The notes under the pieces are model-generated. The model made no database searches, was not told the DNA's origin, and saw only the letters and a program-made list of their open reading frames with translations. Below are positions 1 through 7,123 of a DNA stretch of 21,877 nucleotides, piece by piece. The stretch is from Candidatus Zhuqueibacterota bacterium RBG_16_48_16 (GTDB lineage Bacteria; Zhuqueibacterota; Zhuqueibacteria; Residuimicrobiales; Sediminimicrobiaceae): the NCBI GenBank assembly GCA_001771235.1, contig METF01000305.1, forward strand, positions 1 through 21,877. Reading direction: 5' to 3'. Within the stretch, counting starts at the first letter, position 1; each line of letters opens with the position of its first letter. Both the position numbers and the translations under genes were made by a program.

Positions 1-12
1 AGAATTTTTGTC

Positions 13-134
13 TTTCTAACCTTAGGGGGTGTGAAAAAATAAATTGGCATTCTTTGAAGCATACTTCGACTATTTTAACTGAGCTTGGGAAAGGCAGATT
101 CCCAAGTTATTCTTTCACACCCCCTTAGTAGAAA
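13..134. repeat. Inverted-repeat element, MITE-like
   Basis: The arms are 21-42 and 107-128 (core CTTAGGGGGTGTGAAA), matching at about 20 of 22 positions. Pairing continues outward as TTTCTA at 13-18 against TAGAAA at 129-134. Inside the right half is a perfect 8-bp hairpin, CTTGGGAA (84-91) with TTCCCAAG (99-106), around a 7-nt loop. There is no coding capacity. The architecture fits a non-autonomous palindromic element. I cannot define a target-site duplication with confidence, so mobility is inferred. Confidence 0.55.
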
Positions 135-255
135 AACGATCACTACCACATTTTAACCTTATTACCTTCTCATCAAATAAGGCAATAAGGTAGAGTTTTA
201 GTAGATGCTGGTCGCTACTAAGGTTTTTCAAGCAAAAATAAGGTAGTTGAATGAG

Positions 256-430
256 AATATTTGTAACTAATCACGGGGTGTCCAATCAAGCGTCGCCCCT
301 GCGAATGCAGGGGTCTCCTGCTGTCGTGCACGAAATATGGAGATTCCTGCAGGAGTTTACCCCGTCTGCGGGGCAGGAATGACAGCATCGAGAGACAAAT
401 TAATGGACCCTGTGATTGGTTACGAATATT
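256..430. repeat. Nested-palindrome intergenic element (~175 bp)
   Basis: The outer arms are 256-284 and 404-430; both carry an AATATT...GTAAC...AATCAC core and match with a few substitutions and a 2-nt length difference. The interior holds several perfect small palindromes: CCCCTGC (296-302) with GCAGGGG (307-313), TCCTGCAGGA at 345-354, and CCCCG (360-364) with CGGGG (369-373). TGCTGTC (319-325) also pairs with GACAGCA (381-387). The inner part resembles the widespread REP-like 'cattcctgcgaa...gcagg' family. It is not coding. Confidence 0.55.
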
Positions 431-456
431 TAGATCACCGCTGCCTGCTCATCCAT

Positions 457-482
457 AAAAAAAGCCCGACTTTCATCGGGCT
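457..482 (-). terminator. Rho-independent terminator of the fab operon
   Basis: Read on the minus strand, AGCCCGA pairs with TCGGGCT around a 6-nt loop (plus-strand positions 476-482 and 463-469), and a run of about seven T follows (457-463 on the plus strand). It starts 12 bp after the stop codon of the acyl-CoA dehydrogenase. That is the right place to end the long yceD-to-dehydrogenase transcription unit. Confidence 0.85.
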
Positions 483-494
483 GAGTTCTTAACG

Positions 495-1652
495 TCAGGC
501 GTTTCGCGCGCTCTCGCGAATGACATGCCTGGCAATGACGTTGCGCTGGATCTGGTTAGTGCCTTCGTAAATTTGGGTTATTTTGGCATCGCGCATATAT
601 TTTTCCACGGGATAGTCTCTCATGTAACCATATCCGCCGAAAATCTGCACGGCGTCTGTCGTCACTCGCATGGCCATGTCGCCGGCAAATAATTTGGACA
701 TGGCGGATTCCTTGCCATAATCCTTATCACCGGCATCGATCATTTTTGCCAGAGAGTATATCAAAGCCCGTGCCGCTTCGATGTCCGTGGCCATGTCCGC
801 CAGCATAAACTGGATGGCCTGAAAAGAAGCAATGCTTTGGCCAAACTGGTGGCGCTGCTTGGCATAGCGCACCGCATGATCGAACGCGCCCTGGGCAATA
901 CCAAGCGCCTGGGCGGCTACGCCTGGCCTGGACTTGTCCAAAGTTTTCATGGCGACGGAAAATCCCATGCCCTCTTTGCCGATCACATTCTCTTTGGGAA
1001 TTCTGCAATCCTGGAAAACCACCTCGCAGGTGGCGGATGCGCGAATGCCCATCTTGTCTTCCTTCTTGCCTAACACCAGTCCTTCCCGGTCCGCTTCGAC
1101 GACAAATGCGGATGCTCCTCTGCTGCCTTTATCCGGATTGGTCGAGGCGATGACCGTATAGAATTGGGCGACGCCTCCATTGGTGATAAAATGTTTCGTG
1201 CCGTTCAGTATATAATGATCGCCCACCAGCTTGGCGTTGGTTTGGATGGCTCCTGCATCGGAGCCTGCTTCCGGCTCCGTCAGGCAGAAAGCGGCGAGCG
1301 CCTCTCCGCTGGCCAGCAGCGGCAGGTATTTTTTCTTTTGATCATCACTACCGTCGATGAGAATGGGAAAAGTTCCCAGAGCCGAGCCTGCCAGAGCTAA
1401 AGAAATTCCGCCGCATGCTTTGGAAAATTCCTCCGTTACCAGCACCAGCTCCATCACGCCTCCGCCCATGCCGTCGTATTCCTCGGGAATCCAGAGCCTG
1501 AAAAAATCCATTTTGGCCATTTCTTTGACAACAGGCCAGGGGAATTCGGCCTTTTTATCGTATTCGGCTGCAACCGGCGCAATTTTACCTTGCGCAAATT
1601 CTCGAGCCAAGTCCCGAATAGCCTCCTGCTCCTCAGTCAAAAAATAATTCAT
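495..1652 (-). CDS. Acyl-CoA dehydrogenase, short/medium-chain type
   Basis: FAD-dependent enzyme that oxidises acyl-CoA to trans-2-enoyl-CoA and passes electrons to an electron-transfer flavoprotein. The 385-residue length is normal for the family. Visible motifs are the family signature TEPEAGSD at 125-132 and the C-terminal FGGYGYMRDYP block near 338-348. The IYEGTNQIQR motif follows, with E363 in the position of the catalytic base of MCAD/SCAD-type enzymes. The start ATG is preceded by a purine-rich GGAAGGGAAGG ribosome-binding site. It lies 14 bp behind the rnc stop codon and in front of the operon terminator, so it is probably co-transcribed with the fatty-acid synthesis genes. A beta-oxidation-type enzyme at the end of a synthesis operon is not the standard arrangement. 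The substrate chain length cannot be read from the sequence; butyryl-CoA-like is a guess. Confidence 0.93.
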   Translation of the reverse strand: MNYFLTEEQEAIRDLAREFAQGKIAPVAAEYDKKAEFPWPVVKEMAKMDFFRLWIPEEYDGMGGGVMELVLVTEEFSKACGGISLALAGSALGTFPILIDGSDDQKKKYLPLLASGEALAAFCLTEPEAGSDAGAIQTNAKLVGDHYILNGTKHFITNGGVAQFYTVIASTNPDKGSRGASAFVVEADREGLVLGKKEDKMGIRASATCEVVFQDCRIPKENVIGKEGMGFSVAMKTLDKSRPGVAAQALGIAQGAFDHAVRYAKQRHQFGQSIASFQAIQFMLADMATDIEAARALIYSLAKMIDAGDKDYGKESAMSKLFAGDMAMRVTTDAVQIFGGYGYMRDYPVEKYMRDAKITQIYEGTNQIQRNVIARHVIRESARNA

Positions 1653-1666
1653 GGTCCTTCCCTTCC

Positions 1667-2428
1667 TTACATTAGGCTCAGGTGTATCAAAGCCTGTTTC
1701 GCCGCATTCTGTTCTGCAATTTTTTTGGATGGTCCTGCGCCAAAACCAATCTTCTGATTATCGACGATGGCTGAAACGGAGAATATTTTTTCGTGATCCG
1801 GTCCGTCTTCTTTTTCCACACAGTATCTCGGCCCGTCACCATTGGCGCTTTGGCAATGTTCCAGCAAAATGCTTTTATAATTTAGAATTTGCCCTTCGGC
1901 AAGCAGGTTTTCGAGATGGCTGGTGATATTGCTCTTGATGAATTTGCGAGCAGCCGTTAATCCGCCGTCAAAATATATCGCCCCGATGATCGCTTCCATC
2001 GAATCAGCCAGGATGGATTCTCTTTTCCTGCCGCCGGAACGATCTTCAGCATCGTTCATCAGAAGAAATTTGCCCAGGCCGAATCGCCTGGCGACTTTGG
2101 CCAGGTGCCGGCGATTCACCAACAGGGACTTGAAATTTGTCAATGTCCCTTCTTCTTCGTTGGGAAAAGTACGGAACAGAAAATCCGTGACCACAAGTCC
2201 CAATACCGAATCGCCCAATAACTCCAGGCGTTCATTCGATTCAATTCTAAGCTCGCCGGTATAGGTGAGATACGACCGGTGTTTTAAAGCCTGGCGCAGG
2301 ATAACCTCATCGGTAAAAGAGTGTCCCAACTTTTCGGACAGGCTTTTCAACATTTTTTGCAGCTTTTGATCGGACGAGCTTTTGCTAAAGAACCTGGCAA
2401 AGCCGTTCTTGAGAATCTGGAAACCCAT
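1667..2428 (-). CDS. rnc: Ribonuclease III
   Basis: Double-strand-specific endoribonuclease for rRNA and mRNA processing in the cytoplasm. The 253-residue protein has the two expected domains. The catalytic domain (about 25-175) carries the signature NERLELLGDSVL at 65-76. Acidic metal-binding residues are visible: E69 and D73 in the signature, and D142 and E145 in ADSMEAIIGAIY. The double-stranded-RNA-binding domain (about 182-250) ends in the basic PSKKIAEQNAAKQAL segment. An N-terminal extension of about 25 residues is longer than in E. coli RNase III. It follows fabF by about 70 bp, the conserved acpP-fabF-rnc order of many bacteria. The ribosome-binding site before the ATG is weak, so the start is less certain than the gene. 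Confidence 0.95.
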   Translation of the reverse strand: MGFQILKNGFARFFSKSSSDQKLQKMLKSLSEKLGHSFTDEVILRQALKHRSYLTYTGELRIESNERLELLGDSVLGLVVTDFLFRTFPNEEEGTLTNFKSLLVNRRHLAKVARRFGLGKFLLMNDAEDRSGGRKRESILADSMEAIIGAIYFDGGLTAARKFIKSNITSHLENLLAEGQILNYKSILLEHCQSANGDGPRYCVEKEDGPDHEKIFSVSAIVDNQKIGFGAGPSKKIAEQNAAKQALIHLSLM

Positions 2429-2498
2429 TCAATTCCGCTACTGTTTCAGTTCCGTGTTGAATCGAAAATCGAATTTGGATTGGTGAGATGAATGGCGG

Positions 2499-3743
2499 CT
2501 ATTGTTCGTACTTTTTATAAGCCAGTGTCACGTTATGCCCGCCAAAACCGAACGAGTTGGAAATGGCACAATCAACCTGCTTGTCGATGGCCGCATTGGG
2601 TACATAATTCAAATCGCACTCCGGATCGGGCTTTTCATAATTGATGGTCGGATGAATTTTGCTGGTGGTGATGGTCAGGATCGTCGCAATAGACTCTATC
2701 GCGCCCGAGCCGCCAAGCAAATGGCCGGTCATGGACTTGGTGGAGCTAATGGGTATATTGTAAGCGTAATCGCCAAAAGTTTTTTTAATGGCCTCTGTTT
2801 CGACTTTATCGTTATACGGGGTGGAAGTTCCATGGGCGTTGATATAGTCAATGTCCTGCGGCTGCAAACCGGCGTCTTTGATGGCCTGTTGCATCGAGCG
2901 GACAGCGCCCTCTCCGCCGGGAACTGGAGCGGTGATATGGTAGGCATCAGCGGTAAAGCCCACTCCCACGATTTCTGCGTAAATTTTTGCACCTCGCGCT
3001 ATGGCATGCTCCAGTTGCTCGAATAAGAGAATGCCGCCGCCTTCGCCCATGACAAAACCATCGCGCTCCAGATCAAACGGCCGGCTGGCTTTTTCCGGCT
3101 CGTCGTTGCGCACCGAGAGAGCTTTAAGCGAGTTAAATCCGGCAACGCCCATCGGCGTTATCGGAGCCTCCGAGCCACCGGCCAACATCCCAAGCGCCTT
3201 GCCATAGCGGATATGATTGAATGCCTCACCGATGGCATGCGCAGAGGAAGCACAGGCGGAGGTTGTGGCATAATTGCAGCCTTTTAAATTGTGCTTTATG
3301 GAAATATATCCCGGTGCGATATCGGCAATGAGCATTGGGATGAGAAACGGGCTGACTCGCCGTGGGCCTTTTTCCTGCAGCACCTTGCATTCCTGCTCGA
3401 ATATATTCATCCCGCCAATGCCCGAAGCCGCAATGACGCCAAACTGATCCCGGTCGACGTTGTCAAGATCTATTTGTGCGTCTTTTATGGCTTTATCAGC
3501 GGCGATCATGGCAAAATGTGTGAACCGATCCATTCTGCGGGCTTCTTTGCGGTCGATGTACTCATTGATATCAAGGTCTTTAATTTCGCCGGCAAATTTG
3601 GTAGTAAACTCGGTCGTATCGAATAGGGAAATATTGCTTATGCCGTTTTTGCCGTTCAAAAGGTTGTTCCAGTAATCGTCAAGAGTATGTCCCAATGGAG
3701 AAACAACTCCCATCCCGGTAACGACAACTCTATGTACTTCCAT
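2499..3743 (-). CDS. fabF: 3-oxoacyl-ACP synthase II (KAS II)
   Basis: Condenses malonyl-ACP with acyl-ACP during fatty-acid elongation. The thiolase-fold protein has the catalytic Cys-His-His set: C164 in TTSACASSAHA, H304 in NAHGTSTPYND and H341 in STKSMTGHLLGG, with K336 before it. The reading frame is open four codons further upstream, to 3755. I chose the ATG at 3743 because a GAGGT ribosome-binding site sits five bases in front of it and the family begins with a short basic N-terminus (MEVHRVVVTGMG). This gives 414 residues, the usual length. It is separated from acpP by an unusually long, hairpin-rich spacer (3744-4020). Confidence 0.95.
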   Translation of the reverse strand: MEVHRVVVTGMGVVSPLGHTLDDYWNNLLNGKNGISNISLFDTTEFTTKFAGEIKDLDINEYIDRKEARRMDRFTHFAMIAADKAIKDAQIDLDNVDRDQFGVIAASGIGGMNIFEQECKVLQEKGPRRVSPFLIPMLIADIAPGYISIKHNLKGCNYATTSACASSAHAIGEAFNHIRYGKALGMLAGGSEAPITPMGVAGFNSLKALSVRNDEPEKASRPFDLERDGFVMGEGGGILLFEQLEHAIARGAKIYAEIVGVGFTADAYHITAPVPGGEGAVRSMQQAIKDAGLQPQDIDYINAHGTSTPYNDKVETEAIKKTFGDYAYNIPISSTKSMTGHLLGGSGAIESIATILTITTSKIHPTINYEKPDPECDLNYVPNAAIDKQVDCAISNSFGFGGHNVTLAYKKYEQ

Positions 3744-3786
3744 GCTGGACCTCATCTATATGACTAAAATCGATATTTTCAATTGA

Positions 3787-3816
3787 AACATAGTTCATGA
3801 AATCAAAAATTGACAA
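3787..3816 (-). promoter_or_regulatory. Possible internal promoter for fabF
   Basis: Minus-strand TTGTCA (3811-3816) and TATGTT (3787-3792) are separated by 18 bp, about 44 bp upstream of the fabF start. The match is only moderate, and the promoter consensus of this lineage is unknown. A fabF-rnc promoter here would fit the long spacer and the hairpins upstream of it. Confidence 0.3.
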
Positions 3817-3881
3817 TGCGTTTGTCTTTGCGATACCAATTCGGCAGCCTTTAGCTCAAACCGGGGGAATTGCCCGGACAT

Positions 3882-3921
3882 TGTATCACTCCTCGGCAGG
3901 TTTGATTTTGCCAGTGATACA
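3882..3921. repeat. Stem-loop in the acpP-fabF spacer
   Basis: Perfect 9-bp arms TGTATCACT (3882-3890) and AGTGATACA (3913-3921) enclose a 22-nt spacer. Inside it GGCA (3895-3898) can pair with TGCC (3909-3912). A further small hairpin, CCGGG (3861-3865) with CCCGG (3873-3877), lies next to it in the same spacer. It could be an mRNA structure or a protein-binding palindrome; the sequence does not decide. Confidence 0.5.
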
Positions 3922-3978
3922 CTTTCAATCATCGGATCGAGCATCTCCTCTGACGATGCCCGATAAAAGCAAAGAGTG

Positions 3979-4012
3979 CAAGAAGGGGTGATCCACAGGT
4001 TACCCCTTCTTG
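3979..4012 (-). terminator. Strong hairpin directly after acpP (attenuator or mRNA-end structure)
   Basis: An 11-bp perfect stem, CAAGAAGGGGT (3979-3989) with ACCCCTTCTTG (4002-4012), has a 12-nt loop and begins 8 bp after the acpP stop codon. On the minus strand it is followed by CACTCTTTGCTTTT rather than a clean T-tract. A partial terminator or 3'-end stabiliser is therefore more likely than full termination. Such a device would favour acpP over downstream fabF. Confidence 0.55.
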
Positions 4013-4020
4013 TCACGAGT

Positions 4021-4263
4021 CTATTTTTCTTCCGTTTGTTTCGTTTTCAGGTAATTCAGGGCATCTCCCACTGTAGTCAGTTTTTCCGCTTCTTCATCAG
4101 GGATCTCCAGACCGAACTCTTCTTCAAAGGCCATAATCAGCTCTACGGTATCAAGAGAATCTGCGCCCAAATCGTCGATAAAAGATGCTTCCGGAGTGAC
4201 TTCATTGGCATCTACTCCTAACTGCTCAACGATGATTTCCTTTACCCGATCTTCGACTGACAT
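4021..4263 (-). CDS. acpP: Acyl carrier protein
   Basis: Small acidic protein that carries growing acyl chains on a 4'-phosphopantetheine arm. The 80 residues match the family length. The attachment site is S36 in GADSLDTVEL, followed by the acidic recognition helix (ELIMAFEEEFGLEIPDEEAEK). A near-consensus AGGAGG ribosome-binding site precedes the ATG, as expected for one of the most abundant cell proteins. It lies between fabG and fabF, with a strong hairpin immediately downstream. Confidence 0.98.
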   Translation of the reverse strand: MSVEDRVKEIIVEQLGVDANEVTPEASFIDDLGADSLDTVELIMAFEEEFGLEIPDEEAEKLTTVGDALNYLKTKQTEEK

Positions 4264-4325
4264 TTTTGTTTCCTCCTTAGTTTATGTACTGAGTTGGTTT
4301 CTCTATTATCTCTCGAAAATTGATC

Positions 4326-5069
4326 TCACATGAGCATCCCGCCATCCACATGCAACACCTGGCCTGTCATATAGTCGGAAAGGGGGGAGGCCAAAAACAA
4401 GACTACATTAGCTACATCTTCAGGCGCGCCTGGTCTTTTTAACGGGATGACAGTCAGATAATTCTCCCTGATTGTCTCCGGCAGATTTTTGGTCATTTCC
4501 GTTTCAATATAACCCGGTGCTACGGCGTTTACCTGGACATTTCGGGCGGCCAGTTCTTTTGCCGCCGATTTCGTCAATCCGATAACGCCTGCTTTTGAGG
4601 CGGAATAGTTGGCCTGCCCCGCATTCCCCATCACCCCGACAATGGAAGAGATGTTGATGATCTTGCCGTTTCTCTGTTTCATCATGGGTCGCGTCACGGC
4701 CTTGATGCAATTGAACGTGCCTTTCAAATTTACGGAAATGACCGCATCCCATTCGGCTTCATCCATTCGCATGATCAGATTGTCGCGCGTAATCCCGGCG
4801 TTATTGACAAAAACATCTATCTTGCCAAATTCGCCAACGGCTGCTTCGACCAGGGCGTCCGCATGTTGTTTTATGGAAACATTCGATTCAACCGCGATGG
4901 CTTTCCGGCCCATGGCTTCAATTTCTTTCGCAACACCTTGTACCCCTGCCAGATCGATGTCGGACACGACAATGTCGCTGCCATGTTCTGCAAGCCGCAA
5001 AGCAATCGCCTTGCCGATACCGCGAGCAGCACCGGTTACTACGGAAACTTTATTATCTAAAACTGCCAC
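4326..5069 (-). CDS. fabG: 3-oxoacyl-ACP reductase
   Basis: NADPH-dependent reductase of the elongation cycle, a classical short-chain dehydrogenase of 247 residues. It shows the cofactor motif TGAARGIG (12-19), NNAG (89-92) and the active-site set N114, S142, Y155 and K159 in SSIVGVMGNAGQANYSASK. The open frame extends upstream to 5135 inside fabD. The GTG at 5069 is preferred because GAGGA precedes it at good distance, the N-terminus then aligns with FabG (AVLDNKVSVVTG), and only one base separates it from the fabD stop. The junction implies translational coupling. The C-terminus (GQVLHVDGGMLM) is typical. Confidence 0.96.
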   Translation of the reverse strand: MAVLDNKVSVVTGAARGIGKAIALRLAEHGSDIVVSDIDLAGVQGVAKEIEAMGRKAIAVESNVSIKQHADALVEAAVGEFGKIDVFVNNAGITRDNLIMRMDEAEWDAVISVNLKGTFNCIKAVTRPMMKQRNGKIINISSIVGVMGNAGQANYSASKAGVIGLTKSAAKELAARNVQVNAVAPGYIETEMTKNLPETIRENYLTVIPLKRPGAPEDVANVVLFLASPLSDYMTGQVLHVDGGMLM

Positions 5070-5070
5070 C

Positions 5071-6006
5071 TCAATTTCCTCGGTGATCAAAATTTTCCAG
5101 TTCTTCCACGCTGCTGATATTTTCAACCCGGACATCTGTGCTAATTCTTTTCACCAGTCCCGACAGCACAGTGCCGGAGCCTACCTCGACAAATCGATCC
5201 ACGCCGTCCGAAATCATATTGTTTATCGTCTCCGTCCAGCGTACCGGATTCACGAGCTGTTTCGCCAATAATTGCCTGATTTCTTCTCTATCGGTCGTAG
5301 CTTTTGCCGTGACGTTCGCGTAAACCGGAACGGCAGGATTCATAATCCCGGCTGACTCGATCGATTTCTCAAACACGGGTACAGCCGGTTGCATAAGCTC
5401 GGAATGGAACGCCCCGCTGACATTGAGCCGGATGACTCTTTTCGCTCCGGCTTCCTGCGCCAGTTTCATGGCCTGCTGCACGCCTTCTACCGAGCCCGAA
5501 ATAACCGTTTGAACCGGTGAATTCAAATTGGCGATCCGGACAACACCTTTTACGGATGCCTGGCGGCAAGCCTCTTCAACCTCAGCAACCGCCAGGCCGA
5601 TAATTGCGGCCATTGTGCCTTTGTTGTCCTTTCCCGCGTTTTGCATGAGCTCAGCGCGGGAGCGGACGAGCTTCACTCCCTCCTCAAAACTCAATGCCTC
5701 GGCGGCAAGGAGCGCGGAATATTCGCCCAGGCTGTGACCCGCAACGCATGCGGGCCTGGCGCCTTTTGAAAGCAACATCCGGGTTAAAACGGCACTGTGT
5801 ACGAAAAGCGCGGGCTGGGTAAATTGGGTTTCCCGCAACTTTTCCTCGGGGCCGTTGAATGAAATATCTGCGATATCAAAATGTAATATTCTTTCGGCAT
5901 GCCGGTACATCTCTTTTGCATGCTGAAATTTATCATATAAATCGTTCCCCATTCCCGCAATTTGCGAACCCTGACCAGGATATATAAAGGCGGTATTTTT
6001 GAGCAC
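5071..6006 (-). CDS. fabD: Malonyl-CoA:ACP malonyltransferase
   Basis: Moves malonyl groups from CoA to ACP. The 311-residue acyltransferase-fold protein has the N-terminal PGQGSQ motif (10-15), the nucleophile S92 in GHSLGEYSALL, R117 in VRSRAELM and H201 in GAFHSELM, which are the substrate-binding and catalytic residues of the family. The start is GTG, with AGGA five bases upstream. It lies between fabH (113 bp upstream) and fabG (1 bp downstream). Confidence 0.96.
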   Translation of the reverse strand: MLKNTAFIYPGQGSQIAGMGNDLYDKFQHAKEMYRHAERILHFDIADISFNGPEEKLRETQFTQPALFVHSAVLTRMLLSKGARPACVAGHSLGEYSALLAAEALSFEEGVKLVRSRAELMQNAGKDNKGTMAAIIGLAVAEVEEACRQASVKGVVRIANLNSPVQTVISGSVEGVQQAMKLAQEAGAKRVIRLNVSGAFHSELMQPAVPVFEKSIESAGIMNPAVPVYANVTAKATTDREEIRQLLAKQLVNPVRWTETINNMISDGVDRFVEVGSGTVLSGLVKRISTDVRVENISSVEELENFDHRGN

Positions 6007-6119
6007 TATTGTCCTAATCGTATTGAGTAGAGAATTTTTGCTAAAATATACCTGACAAAAAAGTGATACTCAAGAAAAAATTACCAGGGCCTGCCGGACA
6101 AACCTGCGCCGTCGTTTGC

Positions 6120-7121
6120 TTACATTCTAAGTGCCGCAGCGCCCCATGTAAACCCGGCCCCGAACGCAACAAAGACCGCGATCTGGCCCTCCTTGAGCAG
6201 GCCACTTTTCCTTGCTTCGTCCAGGGCAATAGGAATGGACGCTGATGATGTATTGCCGTATTTATTCACATTGATAAAAACTTTTTCCGAAGGCACCTCA
6301 ATCCGGCGCGCGGTAGCATCGATGATTCGATAATTCGCCTGATGGGTGATTAAAAGATCGACCTCCTCCACAGTGATATTGGCAAGCTTGAGGATTTGCT
6401 CGGCTGCTTCGCCCATGGCGGTTACAGCATATTTAAAGACTTCTTTTCCCGCCATTCTTATGAAATGGGCCCCTGCATCTACCGACTGGTGAGAGGGCGG
6501 GCATTTCGTCCCCAGTCCCTGCATATAGAGCAAGTGATCCAAACGGCCGTCGCTTTTTAGTAACGTCGCCAGAATGCCTCTGTTGCCGTCAGAGGGCTGC
6601 AATACGGCGGCACCGGCTCCGTCACCGAAAAGAACGCAGGTTGCCCTGTCCGTATAATCGGTAATTCTGGATAATGTTTCTCCGCCAATGACCAGCACCG
6701 TTTTCGCTTTTTGCATCGCGATGATCGAATCGGCAACATCCAGCCCGTAAATGAATCCGGAGCATGCGGCGGCGATGTCGAACGCATAGGCGTTCACCGC
6801 CCCAAGCTTCTTTTGCACAAAGCAGGCGGCAGAAGGAAACCCGACGTCACCCGAGATGGTGGCGACGATGATAACATCCACCTGCTCCACCAAGAGTCCG
6901 GCGTCATCGAGAGCGTTTTTTGCGGCTTCCACACAAAGGTCTGAGGTCGCCTGGCCATCTTCGACAATGTGTCTTGTTTCAATTCCTGTTCTGGTGCGGA
7001 TCCATTCGTCCGTCGTATCAACGATTTGTTCGAGGTCATGATTTGTGAGAATTTTGTTCGGTATCCCGACCCCGGTTCCGACAATCATCGAGTGTAGTGA
7101 TTTATCCAAGGCAAACTCCAC
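6120..7121 (-). CDS. fabH: 3-oxoacyl-ACP synthase III (KAS III)
   Basis: Starts fatty-acid synthesis by condensing an acyl-CoA with malonyl-ACP. The catalytic triad is visible: C120 in DIAAACSGFIYGL, H260 in LITHQANYRI and N290 in NKYGNTSSASIP. With the GTG at 7121 the protein is 333 residues, slightly longer than typical. That GTG follows the plsX stop by two bases but has only a poor ribosome-binding site. The ATG at 7088 (MIVGTGVGIP) would give 322 residues but leaves almost nothing before the first strand. The start is therefore uncertain; the function is not. It is tightly coupled to plsX. Confidence 0.95.
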   Translation of the reverse strand: MEFALDKSLHSMIVGTGVGIPNKILTNHDLEQIVDTTDEWIRTRTGIETRHIVEDGQATSDLCVEAAKNALDDAGLLVEQVDVIIVATISGDVGFPSAACFVQKKLGAVNAYAFDIAAACSGFIYGLDVADSIIAMQKAKTVLVIGGETLSRITDYTDRATCVLFGDGAGAAVLQPSDGNRGILATLLKSDGRLDHLLYMQGLGTKCPPSHQSVDAGAHFIRMAGKEVFKYAVTAMGEAAEQILKLANITVEEVDLLITHQANYRIIDATARRIEVPSEKVFINVNKYGNTSSASIPIALDEARKSGLLKEGQIAVFVAFGAGFTWGAAALRM

Positions 7122-7123
7122 AT

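Larger units (their letters stand above)
1..494. other. Gene-free left end with palindromic elements
   Basis: No credible coding region is seen on either strand. The stretch holds two separate inverted-repeat elements (13-134 and 256-430). Between them are smaller hairpins: CCTTATT at 157-163 pairs with AATAAGG at 184-190, and TTAGTAG at 198-204 pairs with CTACTAA at 215-221. At the right end is the minus-strand terminator of the fab/acyl-CoA dehydrogenase unit. The sequence AATAAGGTAG recurs at about 184-193 and again near 236-245. Confidence 0.7.

Noticed and set aside
256..430. Short CRISPR array
   Set aside because: The palindromes differ from one another and are not separated by regular spacers; no cas gene is near.
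3760..3787. TTGAAA-16-TATAGA as the fabF promoter
   Set aside because: Transcription from it would begin at or beyond the fabF ribosome-binding site, leaving no leader.
3795..4016. 73-codon minus-strand frame between acpP and fabF
   Set aside because: It runs through the hairpins of the spacer, has no family resemblance and no good start signal.
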